Of a DNA stretch of 7,658 bases, positions 7,198-7,658 are shown piece by piece. This stretch comes from M3007 sp032115775. GTDB lineage: Bacteria; Bacteroidota; Bacteroidia; Chitinophagales; Saprospiraceae. How positions within the stretch are numbered: the stretch's first letter is position 1; every line of letters begins with the position of its first letter. The stretch covers positions 1 through 7,658 of the forward strand of contig JAUMBL010000237.1 of NCBI GenBank assembly GCA_032115775.1. Direction: 5' to 3'. The position numbers were made by a program, and so were the translations under genes. A model generated the notes under the pieces. That model was not told the origin of the DNA. It made no database searches and saw only the letters and a list, made by a program, of their open reading frames with translations.

Positions 7198-7658
7198 ATG
7201 AAGAAATTATTTTTTCTGCTCCCGCTGCTGGCCGTCCTGAGCATGGCCGCGAAAATGACGTACAACTACAACGTGGACGTGAAGTCCTCCAACATCGTCT
7301 GGAAAGGCTACAAAGTGACCGGCGAGCACACCGGCGACGTAAAACTGAAAAACGGTTCGCTGCAATTTGCCGACGGCAAGCTCTCCGGCGGTTCCTTTGA
7401 AGTGGATATGAACACCATCACGTGCAAAGATATGCAGGGTGAATACGGTGACAAACTGGTAGGCCACCTGAAAAGCGAAGATTTCTTCGGCGTTGATAAG
7501 TACCCAACGGCTAAATTTACGATCACGCGCGTGATCCCGCAAGACACGAAGGGCAATTATAAAATTGTTGGCAATCTGAAAATTAAAGAATCCACGAAAG
7601 AAGTGAAATTCTTTGCGAACGTCAGCGAGCAGGGCAATATGGTAAAAGCTACCGGTAC
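7198..7658 (+). CDS. Secreted YceI-family (lipid/isoprenoid-binding lipocalin-like) protein, 3' partial
   Basis: The frame is open from the ATG at 7198 to the window edge (153 full codons plus two bases), so the C-terminus lies outside. Residues 1-18 form a Sec signal peptide (MKKLFFLLPLLAVLSMAA). YceI-family hallmarks follow: SNIVWKGYKVTGEHTGDVKL (31-50), the LVGHLKSEDFFGVDKYPTAKF segment (87-107) and GNLKIKESTKEV (125-136). This family folds as a periplasmic beta-barrel; members with known structure bind polyprenoid chains, and expression is linked to alkaline or other stress in some bacteria. The ligand here cannot be inferred. An A/T-rich region with a dyad operator candidate lies upstream, transcribed divergently from rplS. 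No Shine-Dalgarno is visible before the ATG. Confidence 0.9.
   Translation, partial: MKKLFFLLPLLAVLSMAAKMTYNYNVDVKSSNIVWKGYKVTGEHTGDVKLKNGSLQFADGKLSGGSFEVDMNTITCKDMQGEYGDKLVGHLKSEDFFGVDKYPTAKFTITRVIPQDTKGNYKIVGNLKIKESTKEVKFFANVSEQGNMVKATG

Overview
The window looks like a piece of a Bacteroidota chromosome, possibly from the Chitinophagia/Saprospiria side, though the class is a guess. Four things point that way. The gene families present are a GH144-type "glucoamylase family" protein, a BglX-like GH3, a single-RCK Ktr system and a YceI-like protein. No Shine-Dalgarno sequence is apparent before the starts examined. An exact TAnnTTTG -7 promoter element lies upstream of rplS. GC content is moderate in the genes, with A/T-rich intergenic regions. 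Six protein-coding genes fill the window; the first is cut by the left edge and the last by the right edge. No tRNA, rRNA, CRISPR array or insertion sequence was seen.

Region 1 (1-3955, + strand) is a carbohydrate-degradation pair. A protein that joins a Glycoamylase/GH144-type domain to a C-terminal serine esterase is followed after 62 nt by an exported GH3 beta-glucosidase. GH144 enzymes that have been characterised act on beta-1,2-glucans, and some GH3 enzymes split sophorose and short beta-1,2-glucooligosaccharides. The simplest joint reading is a small beta-1,2-glucan degradation unit. In it the glucanase cuts the polymer, the fused esterase may strip acyl substituents, and the GH3 releases glucose. 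A long perfect inverted repeat sits in the spacer between the two genes.

Region 2 (3956-6464, - strand) is a Ktr-type potassium uptake system. The membrane subunit (ktrB-like, with an N-terminal membrane extension) is followed by the single-RCK regulatory subunit (ktrA-like). The ktrA and GH3 genes converge, and one 11-bp inverted repeat contains the stop codons of both.

Region 3 (6465-7013, - strand) is rplS, encoding ribosomal protein L19. It has a recognisable Bacteroidota promoter and a textbook intrinsic terminator that insulates it from the Ktr operon.

Region 4 (7014-7658, + strand) is an A/T-rich divergent intergenic region with a 20-nt dyad that resembles a MarR-type operator. It is followed by the 5' part of a secreted YceI-family protein. 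No gene-free stretch exceeds about 230 nt.
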